A DNA stretch of 64,000 nucleotides from Subtercola boreus (GCF_003399645.1 NZ_NBXD01000025.1:62001-126000), one strand, 5' to 3'. Positions 35,195-45,600 are shown, numbered from the stretch's first letter. A program made the numbers and translations. Notes: generated by a model from the sequence alone, not told the origin.

Positions 35195-35968
35195 ATGGGA
35201 TACATAAAATCTGCCGCTCTGGAAGAAACTGGCTACGTAGTGCTCGACCGCTACAACCAGGAGCTCGACCCCACAGAGTGGCTCGACATCGAGTACAACG
35301 ACTGGAAGTCCTCCGGCGACACCCGCTTCGCGCCGCTGGCCAGCGCGTTCGGCGACATCGAGTGCAACGGCTTCTGGAACCACAAGCCGCCGCGCACCGA
35401 CAAAGACGGTGTGTTCATCGACTCCCAGGTGGAGAAGGCCCCGAACCTGACGCGTCGCGCCCAGGAGCCGGGCGCCAACGTCGGCCGCTGCCGGGTCATC
35501 GAGCTGCAGCCGAACGAGTACGCAGACACCCTCTACAACCTGCACCAGGACGACAACAACCGCCTGAACCCCGACGGCACCGGGTGGGTCGTTCGCGGCT
35601 TCTTCAACCTGACCGACGACAAAGACAGCTACTTCGTGCTGCGGGAGAACCGCACCGACCCCATGGGCGAGACGCGTATCGCGCTGCCGGCCGGCGCGCA
35701 GCTCATCGTCGACACCCAGCGGCTCTGGCACGCGGCGACCCACCCGGGTGCCGAAGCGCGCTACTGCCTCATCACCTCGTGGACCTCGGGCCCCGAGCTC
35801 GACGCCTACATCGAGAAGTACAACGGCGTGAACCACGTCGAGAGCGTCGAGGTACCCCAGGATGTGCTCGACGCCGGCCAGGCCGAGCAGGCCCGTCGCC
35901 TCGCCGCCCGTGCCGCCGCCCTCGCCGCCCGCGGCCAGGCCGAGCAGCTCGTGATGAGCGAGGCCTGA
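35195..35968 (+). CDS. Predicted Fe(II)/2-oxoglutarate-type (DSBH) protein behind an iron box
   Basis: A 257-residue protein that I do not recognise by name. The pattern LHQDD (H117, D119), a distal histidine in RLWHAATH (H179 or H183) and R189 (EARYCLITSW) followed by beta strands fits the HxD...H facial triad and 2-oxoglutarate arginine of the dioxygenase fold; the FFNLTDD and LPAGAQLIVDTQR strands also fit. The last 35 residues are an Ala/Arg-rich helix. The ATG at 35195 has AAAGGG upstream. The iron box suggests expression under iron limitation. It ends at a strong hairpin terminator. Enzymatic activity is inference. Confidence 0.6.
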   Translation: MGYIKSAALEETGYVVLDRYNQELDPTEWLDIEYNDWKSSGDTRFAPLASAFGDIECNGFWNHKPPRTDKDGVFIDSQVEKAPNLTRRAQEPGANVGRCRVIELQPNEYADTLYNLHQDDNNRLNPDGTGWVVRGFFNLTDDKDSYFVLRENRTDPMGETRIALPAGAQLIVDTQRLWHAATHPGAEARYCLITSWTSGPELDAYIEKYNGVNHVESVEVPQDVLDAGQAEQARRLAARAAALAARGQAEQLVMSEA

Positions 35969-35980
35969 TCCTCGTTCCGT

Positions 35981-36025
35981 GAACGGAAGGCGCCCCGGTC
36001 GATTCGGCCGGGGCGCCTTCCGTTC
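35981..36025 (+). terminator. Strong hairpin terminator
   Basis: An 18-bp perfect inverted repeat (35981-35998 and 36008-36025) with a 9-nt loop, 12 bp after the stop of the iron-box gene. Very GC-rich, without a long U tract. Confidence 0.7.
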
Positions 36026-36148
36026 GTTCGGGCTCCGGAAGGATCGTGGTCGTGGGTGGCGTTGGCGGCATCCGTCGGCCGTTTCGACGCCGCTCTCGAG
36101 GTGGAGGGCCCGCCCGAACTCGCGGCCGCCGTCAGCGAACTCGCCGTG

Positions 36149-36202
36149 CGCTTCAGCGCCGCGGCGGGCCGATAACGCTTCAGCGCTGCGGCAGGCCGAT
36201 AA
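36149..36202 (+). repeat. 27-bp tandem duplication ending in TAA
   Basis: Two nearly identical 27-bp units (36149-36175, 36176-36202), each ending in GGCCGATAA. The first TAA closes a short open frame (from a GTG at 36056, ending RFSAAAGR) that could be a tiny gene or a remnant; the second unit repeats the last nine codons including the stop. The 280-bp gap otherwise holds only the terminator. Confidence 0.8.
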
Positions 36203-36248
36203 GGAGGGGGCACAGAACCGGGCATGCAGGGATGTGGGATGATCAGGT

Positions 36249-37088
36249 ATGTTGCTCCCCTCGCCCGTGGCCCCCGATGCTCAGGCGATCGTGGTGCGCA
36301 ACAACGTCACCGTGCACGGGCTCGTCGGTGCGCCGGTGATTGTGTTCGCACACGGATTCGGCTGCGACCAGGGAATGTTCCGCCGGATGTTGCCGTTCTT
36401 CGTCGACTCGTACTGCGTCGTGCTCTTCGATCACGTCGGCTCCGGCGGCTCGTCGCTCGCGTCGTACGACCCCGTCGAATACAGCTCGCTCGACCGCTAC
36501 GCCGCCGATCTGGCCGAGCTCGTCGACGTGCTGGAGCTGGAGGATGTCACCATCGTGGCGCACAGCGTCTCGGCGATGATGGCCATAGCCGCCGCGGCTC
36601 GGAGACCGGCGCTGTTCAGCCGGCTGGTGCTCCTCGCCCCCTCTCCGTCGTACCTCGACGACCCAACGACCGGTTACGTCGGGGGTCTCTCGAAACCCGA
36701 CGTGGCCGACCTCCTCCAGTCGCTCGACGAGAACCACATGGCCTGGTCGGCGGCCATGGCGCCGGTCGTCATGGGAAACACCGCCGAGCCGGTGTATGCC
36801 GACGAGCTCGAACGGAGCTTCTGCCTGGTCGACCCGATCGTGATCCGAACGTTCGCCCGGGTGTCCTTCCTCTCTGATGTGCGCGGACTGCTGGGCTCCG
36901 TCTCGGTGCCCAGCCTCATTCTGCAGTGCTCCGACGACGCACTCGCGCCGCCGGGCGTCGGGGAGTACCTTCACGAACGACTGTCGGGCAGCGAGCTGGT
37001 CGTGCTGAAGGCAACCGGCCACGTTCCGCACGTGAGCGCACCCGAAGAGACCTCGCAGGCCATTCTCCGATACCTCCGTGCACCGTGA
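36249..37088 (+). CDS. RsbQ-like alpha/beta hydrolase (KAI2/D14-type receptor family)
   Basis: A 279-residue protein closely matching Bacillus RsbQ: HGFGCDQ near 35-41, LFDHVGSGGSSL (RsbQ has FDYVGSG), nucleophile S106 in AHSVSAMM, RPALFSRLVLLAPSPSYLDDP, catalytic D230 in LQCSDDALAP and H258 in GHVPH. RsbQ relays energy stress to the PAS phosphatase RsbP through an unidentified small ligand; the plant karrikin and strigolactone receptors are relatives. The ATG at 36249 is used. It overlaps the next gene by 4 nt (GTGA), paralleling the rsbQ-rsbP operon. Confidence 0.88.
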   Translation: MLLPSPVAPDAQAIVVRNNVTVHGLVGAPVIVFAHGFGCDQGMFRRMLPFFVDSYCVVLFDHVGSGGSSLASYDPVEYSSLDRYAADLAELVDVLELEDVTIVAHSVSAMMAIAAAARRPALFSRLVLLAPSPSYLDDPTTGYVGGLSKPDVADLLQSLDENHMAWSAAMAPVVMGNTAEPVYADELERSFCLVDPIVIRTFARVSFLSDVRGLLGSVSVPSLILQCSDDALAPPGVGEYLHERLSGSELVVLKATGHVPHVSAPEETSQAILRYLRAP

Positions 37089-38845
37089 ACGCGCCAGACC
37101 TCGACTACGAGGCGCTGTTCCTCGGATCGCCTGCCGGAACCATCGTCACCGACGGTGAGGGCACGATCGTCGCGGTCAACGACGGGTTTCTCCTCTGGAC
37201 CGGGTGGCAGCGCGAAGCTCTCGTCGGCACGCCGTTTCGGGCGTTGCTCCCCATCGGAGACCGTATTCTGTTCTCCACCCGCACGGCAGCCCAGCTCGAT
37301 CTCTCGGGGCAGGTTCCGTACACCGTGATGACCATCTTCGGGCCCGACCGACAGCCGATTGCTGCCGCGATGATGGCCTCCCGCGTGAAGACAGATCCGC
37401 CCCTGTCGATGTTCACGATGGGTCAGCGCCGCCAGCAGTCCGCCGAGCAGACGCAGTTGATCTCTGCGGTTCGCCACGCCGAAGCGGCCATCGTCAGGAG
37501 CAAGGAGGCCGAGCAGGGTTTGGAGCAGCTCGCCCGGCATGACTCGCTCACCGGGCTTCTCAACCGTGACGGGTTCCTCGCCGATCTGACCGACCTCGTC
37601 TCGGCCAGCGGTCCGAATGACGACCTTGCGGTGTGCCAGCTGGGGCTCGACCACTTCCGCGCGATAAACGAAAGCCTCGGCACGGGGGCCGGCGACGTCA
37701 TTCTGCGCACAGCGGCCGACCGCCTGCGGCACCTGCACCCCGACGCTCTGATGGCGCGGGTCGGCGAAGACAGTTTCGCCGTCGCCGTCCCCCGGGCCAG
37801 CCAGGGCCCGGGATTCGAAGACGACCTCCTGGCATCCGTCGCCGAACCGCTGACCGTCGAAGGCCTCGAGATTGTCATCACAGCCAGCCTCGGGGTCGAT
37901 GTTCTCGATGCTCCGACCGTCTCCGGTGGGGAGTCGCCCACCTGGCCCTCCGAACAGGCCGGGTCGCTGCTTCGGAATGCAGGAACGGCGATGTACAACG
38001 CCAAGTCGGCGGGCCGCAACCGGTGGCGGCGGTTCACCACGAACGGCGCCTCGTCGGCGATCGACGAGATCAGGCTGCTGGGTGAGATCCGCGCCGGGAT
38101 CGCCAAACGGGAGTTCCGCCTCGACTACCAGCCCCAGCTGAACCTCGCCACCGGGCGGCCTCTCGGCGTCGAAGCCCTGATCCGCTGGGATCATCCCCAC
38201 CACGGCACGATCGCGCCCGGCAGGTTCATCGACATCGCCGAAAGGTCGGGCCTGATCAGCCATCTGGGGGCATGGGTCTGCGAGACGGCGATCGCGCACT
38301 GCGCCCATCTCAACGAAGACCCCACCCATGGCCCCTTCACGATGTCGGTCAACGTCTCGGCGCGGCAGTTCAGCGACTCCGACTTCGCGGGATCCGTCGC
38401 GGCGATGCTCCGCATCCAGAAGCTCGACCCGGCGCTCCTGACCGTCGAGCTGACCGAGACCGCCCTGATCACCGACACCGAACAGGCCCTCACGACGGTC
38501 AGAGCGCTCAAAGAACTGGGCGTTCGGCTCTCGATCGACGACTTCGGCACGGGCCACGCCGGGTTCGCCTACCTGCGGGACTTCCCGATCGACGAGATCA
38601 AGATCGACCGCTCGTACATCGCGCAACTCGACGTCACGGCCGAGGACACCGCGATCGTCGTGAGCTGCATCGAGCTCGCCCATGCGGTCGGTATCGTCGT
38701 CGTGGCGGAGGGTGTCGAGACGGCCGAGCAGCTTGCCCGTCTCACCGACCTCGGCTGCGACTACGTTCAGGGGTTCTACTACGCACGTCCGCTGAACGAG
38801 GGCATGCTGGAAACCTGGCTCTCGTCCCACCGCGCAGGCGGCTGA
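37085..38845 (+). CDS. PAS-GGDEF-EAL protein coupled to RsbQ
   Basis: A 586-residue cytoplasmic signalling protein. Its GTG start overlaps the rsbQ stop. An N-terminal PAS domain (about 9-112, SPAGTIVTDGEGTIVAVN) and a coiled linker (115-150) resemble the PAS end of RsbP. The GGDEF domain (150-318) reads GEDSF at the active site (227-231), so cyclase activity is unlikely. The EAL domain (330-580) keeps EAL (363-365), N423, E456, DDFGTG (485), K506 and E542, so it should hydrolyse c-di-GMP. The GGDEF part may bind GTP as a regulator. Known RsbP ends in a PP2C phosphatase; here that output is replaced. The C-terminal end is followed by tandem repeats. Confidence 0.88.
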   Translation: MNAPDLDYEALFLGSPAGTIVTDGEGTIVAVNDGFLLWTGWQREALVGTPFRALLPIGDRILFSTRTAAQLDLSGQVPYTVMTIFGPDRQPIAAAMMASRVKTDPPLSMFTMGQRRQQSAEQTQLISAVRHAEAAIVRSKEAEQGLEQLARHDSLTGLLNRDGFLADLTDLVSASGPNDDLAVCQLGLDHFRAINESLGTGAGDVILRTAADRLRHLHPDALMARVGEDSFAVAVPRASQGPGFEDDLLASVAEPLTVEGLEIVITASLGVDVLDAPTVSGGESPTWPSEQAGSLLRNAGTAMYNAKSAGRNRWRRFTTNGASSAIDEIRLLGEIRAGIAKREFRLDYQPQLNLATGRPLGVEALIRWDHPHHGTIAPGRFIDIAERSGLISHLGAWVCETAIAHCAHLNEDPTHGPFTMSVNVSARQFSDSDFAGSVAAMLRIQKLDPALLTVELTETALITDTEQALTTVRALKELGVRLSIDDFGTGHAGFAYLRDFPIDEIKIDRSYIAQLDVTAEDTAIVVSCIELAHAVGIVVVAEGVETAEQLARLTDLGCDYVQGFYYARPLNEGMLETWLSSHRAGG

Positions 38846-38854
38846 CCCGGCGCG

Positions 38855-38912
38855 ACTCGTCTCGCCGCGTCTCGTCCCGCCGCGTCTCGTCCGGCCGCGT
38901 CTCGTCTCGCCT
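38855..38912. repeat. Tandem repeat of CGTCTCGTC-type units
   Basis: About four copies of a 15-bp unit (CGTCTCGTCCCGCCG with variants) fill the gap between the convergent PAS-GGDEF-EAL and moeA genes. No hairpin terminator is obvious. Confidence 0.75.
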
Positions 38913-38917
38913 GCGCT

Positions 38918-40180
38918 TCAGAGCCAGGGCACCGGCAGAGCAGAAACCCGCTCGCCGGCTGCGGCCCCCGCCTCGGGACAGATCAGGATGCCGTCGGCCT
39001 CGGCCAGGCCGCGCATCATGGCCGAGCCGCTCCAGTCGTTCAGAACAGCCCGGCCGTCGACGAGACGGTAGGGGCTGAGCAGAACGGCACCCGGGCGCCC
39101 GCTGAGCACGTCGCGGGTGATGACGGAGGTCTCAAGCGGAGCCGTGAGCCCGGCGAATGCCGCGAGGAGCGGGGGCCCGAATGAGAGGAGCCCCACCATC
39201 GCAGCAAGGGGGTTGCCGGGGAGCCCGAGCAGCAGACGACCGTCGGGCAGCCGCGCGAGCAACGACGGGCCGCCCGGCCGCATTGCGACACGGTCGACCA
39301 GCAGTTCGGCGCCGAGGGCCTCGAGCGCCGCGTGCAGGTGGTCGACCTGTGAGGTGCCGGTGCTGCCGGTCGTGATGATGAGGTCGGCGGATGTCGCGGC
39401 GGAGGGCAGCGCGGCGGGTATGGCACCGAGCGCAGCCACGAACGCCGCCAGCGTGTCGGGCACGCGGAGCGTGGCGATCACGTCGCCGCCGAGCGATGCG
39501 ACCAGCGTCGGCAGGGTGACGCCGAAGCTGTCCCGCACGAAACCGGGCAGCGGAATGCCCGCGAGCTGCACCTCGTCGCCGGTCAGCACCAGCGCGACCC
39601 GCGCCCGGGCGACGACTGGCAGTGTGTCGTGTCCGCTCGCGGCGGCCACGGCGACGTGGGCCGGGTTCAGAACGGTGTGCGCCCGGAGCACAGTGGCGCC
39701 GAGGCGCGCCTCCTCCCCCGACGGCCGGATGTGACCGCGTCGGCGAGCCTGGTCGCCGACGGCATCCGGGGTCTCGGTCAGGAGCAGGCGCACCCCATCC
39801 TTCGTCGCACCGGTGGCCGATCCGGCGCTGGGCTCTGGGGTGGGCGCGGTGTGCACGCTGCCCTGCTCGCTGCGGACGACGCGGGTCGCGCCGGGGGGCA
39901 CGAGTCCGCCGGTGACGATGACCTGCGCCTGTCCCGCCGTGAGGGGTTGGGCTGCGGAGGCGGCCGGAACGAGCATCCACGGTCCGTCGCCGGCGACCGC
40001 CCAGCCGTCCATCGCCGAGGAGGCGTAGTGGGGCACGTCGCTCAGGGCGACGACGTCGCGGGCGAGAGTGCGTCCTGCGGCGTGAAGCAACGGTACGTCG
40101 ACCGACACGAGCGGTTCGGCCGCCTCCCAGGCGCGCTGTCGGGCCGCCGACCAGTCGGGTCTGACGAGGCGGTCGGTCAC
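38918..40180 (-). CDS. moeA: Molybdopterin molybdotransferase MoeA
   Basis: Inserts molybdate into adenylylated molybdopterin. It has 420 residues. MoeA features include AAGRTLARDVVA, SSAMDGWAVAGD, VIVTGGLVPPGATRVVRSEQ, the GDEVQ loop and the TTGSTGTSQVDHLHAALEALGAELLVDRVAMRPGG region (the MoCF-like domain; family has TTGGxS). The LPGNPLAA motif follows. The TGGVS position reads TGSTG, a small deviation. The start overlaps the DUF6457 stop by 4 nt, placing it third in the mobA-DUF6457-moeA order. Confidence 0.92.
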   Translation of the reverse strand: MTDRLVRPDWSAARQRAWEAAEPLVSVDVPLLHAAGRTLARDVVALSDVPHYASSAMDGWAVAGDGPWMLVPAASAAQPLTAGQAQVIVTGGLVPPGATRVVRSEQGSVHTAPTPEPSAGSATGATKDGVRLLLTETPDAVGDQARRRGHIRPSGEEARLGATVLRAHTVLNPAHVAVAAASGHDTLPVVARARVALVLTGDEVQLAGIPLPGFVRDSFGVTLPTLVASLGGDVIATLRVPDTLAAFVAALGAIPAALPSAATSADLIITTGSTGTSQVDHLHAALEALGAELLVDRVAMRPGGPSLLARLPDGRLLLGLPGNPLAAMVGLLSFGPPLLAAFAGLTAPLETSVITRDVLSGRPGAVLLSPYRLVDGRAVLNDWSGSAMMRGLAEADGILICPEAGAAAGERVSALPVPWL

Positions 40181-40599
40181 TCTCCGGCCGCTGGCGGGAT
40201 GTCGGCGCGGTTCGAGTCTCCGGCCGAGGGCGCAGAGCGTGCGGCATCTCCGGCCGCAGGCGGGATGTCGGCGCCGACCGGGTGCGCAGGGCGGGCGGCC
40301 TCGCCGTACTCGCCGATCAGCGTCTGCGCGGTCTGGATGGCCTCCGCCACCGCGAGCTCCGGCGGGGCGGACGACGAGGACGCTCCGACCGCGCGCCCGG
40401 CCGCGAACCCGACGATGAACGTGGTGAGGGGCGCGGCCGGGCGCAGCACCGTGTGCGCGGCGTCGCCCGCCAGCGCGAGGATCGCGTCCACCTCGACCTC
40501 GACACCCACCTCCAGCCCCGCCAGGCGGAGCGCATCCGCCAGATCGGCACTCCAGTCGTCGAGTGTCTCGCGCTGGGCTTCGTCGTCGGTGCGGTTCAT
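40177..40599 (-). CDS. DUF6457-type protein in molybdenum cofactor operon
   Basis: A 140-residue protein. Residues 10-90 (LDDWSADLADALRLAG...AILALAGDAAHTVLRPAAPLTTFIVGFAAG) match a small helical domain found beside mobA/moeA in actinobacteria and labelled DUF6457. Role unknown; the context ties it to molybdopterin-guanine dinucleotide synthesis. GGAG lies 5 nt before the ATG at 40599. The C-terminal tail is a repeat: DIPPAAGD and DIPPAAGE with GAD/NRA between them, encoded by a tandem duplication at 40181-40270. Confidence 0.75.
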   Translation of the reverse strand: MNRTDDEAQRETLDDWSADLADALRLAGLEVGVEVEVDAILALAGDAAHTVLRPAAPLTTFIVGFAAGRAVGASSSSAPPELAVAEAIQTAQTLIGEYGEAARPAHPVGADIPPAAGDAARSAPSAGDSNRADIPPAAGE

Positions 40600-40663
40600 G
40601 GGTGCTCCAGGGGATGGCGGGCGTGGCTCCGGTCGGCGCCTGCGAGACGCACGGACGGATGAT

Positions 40664-41374
40664 TCACGGTAACCCGATTCCGAACCGCGCGGCGTCGTCG
40701 GGGGTGTCGATGTCGTCGGTCGAACCCTCGGGAACGGTGACGAATTGCGTGTCGAGGGTCTCCAGCAGGGCGCGCACCGAGAGCCCGGCGAGCCTGCCGG
40801 CACGGCGATGCGGTTCTATGGCCTCACCGAGCGAGTGCGTTCGGTAGAGGGCGGCGAGGATCTGGCGCCGCCCGTCCACGCTCCGGGCCACGACGCCGTC
40901 TTCGCCGGCCACCCCGCCATCGGCGGAGACCATGCCTCCCGCACTGCCGGCATCCCACCCGGCCCGGGCCGCCAGCAGCGCAGTGACGGCAAACGCAACC
41001 CGCGGCATGTCGCAGGCGAGCACCAGCACGAAGTCGCTGGGAGCAGCGGACGCATCAGCCGCGCCGCGCGCCCCACCCGCAGCCGCACCCGCGTCCCCCT
41101 GCAGCGCGGCGTAGCCTGCCGCGATCCCCGCCGCCGGTCCCGCGAACGGCGGCTCCTCGCGGGCGAACAGCGGTGCGCGACCGCCCAGGGCTGAGCCGCC
41201 CAGGGCAGAGCCGCAGACGGCGGCGTCGCCGACGATCACCCTTCGCCGGGCATCCTGAACCGCGTCGAGGGAACGCTCGAGAAGGGTCCTGCCGTCGTAC
41301 ACCAGCAGCGCCTTCGGCACGCCCGACAGCCTCGAACTGCGCCCCCCGGCAAGAACGATGGCGTCGAAGATCAT
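40664..41374 (-). CDS. mobA: Molybdenum cofactor guanylyltransferase MobA
   Basis: Attaches GMP to molybdopterin to make the guanine dinucleotide form used by formate dehydrogenase-like enzymes. It has 236 residues. The N-terminal nucleotide loop LAGGRSSRLSGVPKALL, the LACDMPRV metal strand and the NTDDIDTPDD-like end are typical. Low-complexity Gly/Ala inserts (GSALGGSALGG; GDAGAAAGGARGAADASAA) are unusual. It is divergent from fdhD by 81 bp and precedes DUF6457 and moeA. Confidence 0.88.
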   Translation of the reverse strand: MIFDAIVLAGGRSSRLSGVPKALLVYDGRTLLERSLDAVQDARRRVIVGDAAVCGSALGGSALGGRAPLFAREEPPFAGPAAGIAAGYAALQGDAGAAAGGARGAADASAAPSDFVLVLACDMPRVAFAVTALLAARAGWDAGSAGGMVSADGGVAGEDGVVARSVDGRRQILAALYRTHSLGEAIEPHRRAGRLAGLSVRALLETLDTQFVTVPEGSTDDIDTPDDAARFGIGLP

Positions 41375-41455
41375 TCGGCAAGCCTAGGAGAGCACACACC
41401 GCAAGCCCGAGCACCCGCGTTGTAAACACAGGGTTTCGGTGATAGTCCTGAGCAC

Positions 41456-42330
41456 ATGGGAAGAATCACCGTGAGACGTCGGATCAAACGAGTGACGATC
41501 GGTGAACCCTCCCGGGCGCGGGAAGACCTTCTCGCCGCAGAGGAGCCACTCGAGATCCGCGTCGGTGGCACCGCACTCGCCATCACGATGCGAACGCCCG
41601 GCCACGATTTCGATCTCGCGGCAGGCTTCCTGGTCTCGGAGGGTGTCATCTCCCGCGCCGACGACTTCGCCACGGCCCGGTACTGCGCGGGCGCGACCGA
41701 CGAGGGACTCAACACCTACAACGTGCTCGATGTCGTGCTCGCCGCCGGAGTCGCTCCACCCGACCCGAGTCTGGAACGGAACTTCTTCACCACCAGTTCC
41801 TGCGGCATCTGCGGCAAAGCGAGCATCGATGCCGTGCGAACGCTCTCGAAGTTCGAGACGGCGAGCGATGACGTGGTGGTGGATGCGGCCCTGCTCGCGA
41901 CCCTCCCCGACCGGCTGCGGGCCGGCCAGGACGTTTTCGAGAAGACGGGTGGACTGCACGCCGCCGGACTGTTCGACGCCGCGACGGGCGAACTGCTGGT
42001 GCTTCGCGAAGACGTCGGCCGGCACAACGCTGTCGACAAAGTCATCGGCTGGGCGCTCACGGCTGGCCTGCTCCCTCTTCGGGGAATGGTGCTCATGGTG
42101 TCGGGGCGCGCCAGCTTCGAGCTGGTGCAGAAGGCTTCGATGGCCGGCATTCCCGTGCTCGCCGCTGTTTCGGCCCCGTCGTCGCTCGCCGCCGAACTCG
42201 CCGCCGAGGTGGGCATCACCCTCGTCGGGTTCCTCCGCGGGTCGTCGATGAACGTCTACACCCGCACAGAACGGGTGGATGACACGTTCGTCCTCGCCCC
42301 GACCCCCGCCCTCGAGAAAGAGACCGCCCG

Positions 42331-42334
<4 letters not shown>
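41456..42334 (+). CDS. fdhD: FdhD sulfurtransferase for formate dehydrogenase-type enzymes
   Basis: Delivers sulfur to the molybdenum cofactor of formate dehydrogenase-type enzymes. It has 292 residues. The sulfur-carrying CxxC motif is C116-G-I-C119 in TSSCGICGKAS; GHDFDLAAGFLVSEGVI and EDVGRHNAVDKVIGWAL are family blocks. Overlap of 4 nt with the oxidoreductase gene strongly supports it as the dedicated maturation factor. The divergent mobA/moeA genes supply the cofactor. Confidence 0.95.
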
Positions 42335-44634
<2,300 letters not shown>

Positions 44635-44635
44635 C

Positions 44636-44741
44636 CACGATGGGCTGCGCGTGGGCGCGGCGTGACCGTGGTGGGCGGGATGTGCGCGCGGTATGACCGC
44701 GATGGGCGCGGCGTGACCGCGATGGGCGCCGTGGGCGGGGT
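44636..44741. repeat. Tandem repeat of GCGGCGTGACCGCGATGGGCG-type units
   Basis: At least four degenerate copies of an about 21-bp unit with the core GTGACCGCGATGGGCG between the YdeP-type gene and the heliorhodopsin-like gene. The last copy runs into the start region of the next gene. The unit also appears in the first copy directly after the upstream stop. Confidence 0.8.
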
Positions 44742-45512
44742 TTGACGGTGGCGCGCGACCGCGGTGCGCGGGACGAGACCACCGTAGCCGCCGTCGACGC
44801 GGCAGGGCGACGCCTGGCCGCCGTCGCCGGAGTGCTGCTCGCCGTCGAGGCGGTCGTACTGACCGCTCTTCTGCAAACCGCGCACACCACGGTCGTGTTG
44901 CCGGTGACTGCCGCGTTCGCGGGTGGCGGCGCGCATGCAGCCGGGGAGCCCGTGCGGGTGACTCTGGCGCAGGTGGATGTCGGTTCCGCGGTCGTGGTGC
45001 TCTGTGCGCTGGTCGCGGTGGCCCGACTGGTTGCGGCTGGCCCGGCCCCTTCGGCAGCCGGCAGCTCGGGTCGCCCGCACACTGCCCGGTGGGTCGAATA
45101 CTCCCTGACCGCGTCGATCACCGTCTTCCTCGTCGCGCAGCTGAACGGCGTCACCGACGTCGGAGCACTCGTCCTCAGCTACGCCGCGACCAGCGGAATG
45201 GTGCTCTTCACCCTGCTGGAGGAGCGGTCTGCAGTGGGGGCCGGGCATCCGAAGCTCGCGCTGTGCTTCGGCGCGGCCCTCGGAATCGTGCCGTGGGGCA
45301 TCATCGCCTTCCAACAGATCGGAGCCGGCGTGGTGGGTGACCCACCGTCGGCGATCGTGCGGGTCATCACCCTCGTCATGCTCGCGTTCGCCGCCGCGTT
45401 CGCCATCATCCAGTGGCGCGGGTACGGCGAACGGATGCACACCCTGCTCAGCCTCGCCAGCACCTCCGTCTTCGCCTGGCTGGTCGTGCTCGCCGTCGTG
45501 CTCCCTGCCTGA
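44742..45512 (+). CDS. Heliorhodopsin homologue lacking the retinal-binding lysine
   Basis: A 256-residue seven-helix protein. Helix 3 ARWVEYSLTASITVFLVAQ (E119 matches the heliorhodopsin Schiff-base counterion), the helix 5 GIVPWGIIAF, the PPSAIVRVI of helix 6, and the helix 7 GERMHTLLSLASTSVFAW align to heliorhodopsins. At the place of the retinal-linked lysine (LSLVAKS in family members) the sequence reads LSLASTS, with T241 encoded by ACC, so no covalent retinal Schiff base can form there. The rest of the fold is intact. TTG at 44742 or GTG at 44748 is the start. It stands after the YdeP-type gene, with repeats between. No carotenoid or retinal genes are seen. Confidence 0.75.
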   Translation: MTVARDRGARDETTVAAVDAAGRRLAAVAGVLLAVEAVVLTALLQTAHTTVVLPVTAAFAGGGAHAAGEPVRVTLAQVDVGSAVVVLCALVAVARLVAAGPAPSAAGSSGRPHTARWVEYSLTASITVFLVAQLNGVTDVGALVLSYAATSGMVLFTLLEERSAVGAGHPKLALCFGAALGIVPWGIIAFQQIGAGVVGDPPSAIVRVITLVMLAFAAAFAIIQWRGYGERMHTLLSLASTSVFAWLVVLAVVLPA

Positions 45513-45524
45513 CCCGATCGCCCC

Positions 45525-45600
45525 TCTCCCTTTCGCCTCTCCCCCCTCCGCCTGTCTCCCTTTCGCCTTTCCCCTCTCCGCCTGTCTCCCTCCGCCCAGG
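45525..45600. repeat. Pyrimidine-rich tandem repeat
   Basis: About two to three copies of a CTCCGCCTGTCTCCCTTTCGCC-type unit in the gap between the heliorhodopsin-like gene and the convergent DUF1992 gene. One strand is almost only C and T with some G. Confidence 0.75.

Noticed and set aside
36926-37084. Upstream extension of the PAS-GGDEF-EAL frame into rsbQ
   Set aside because: The frame is open but has no PAS similarity; the GTG overlapping the rsbQ stop gives the expected domain start.
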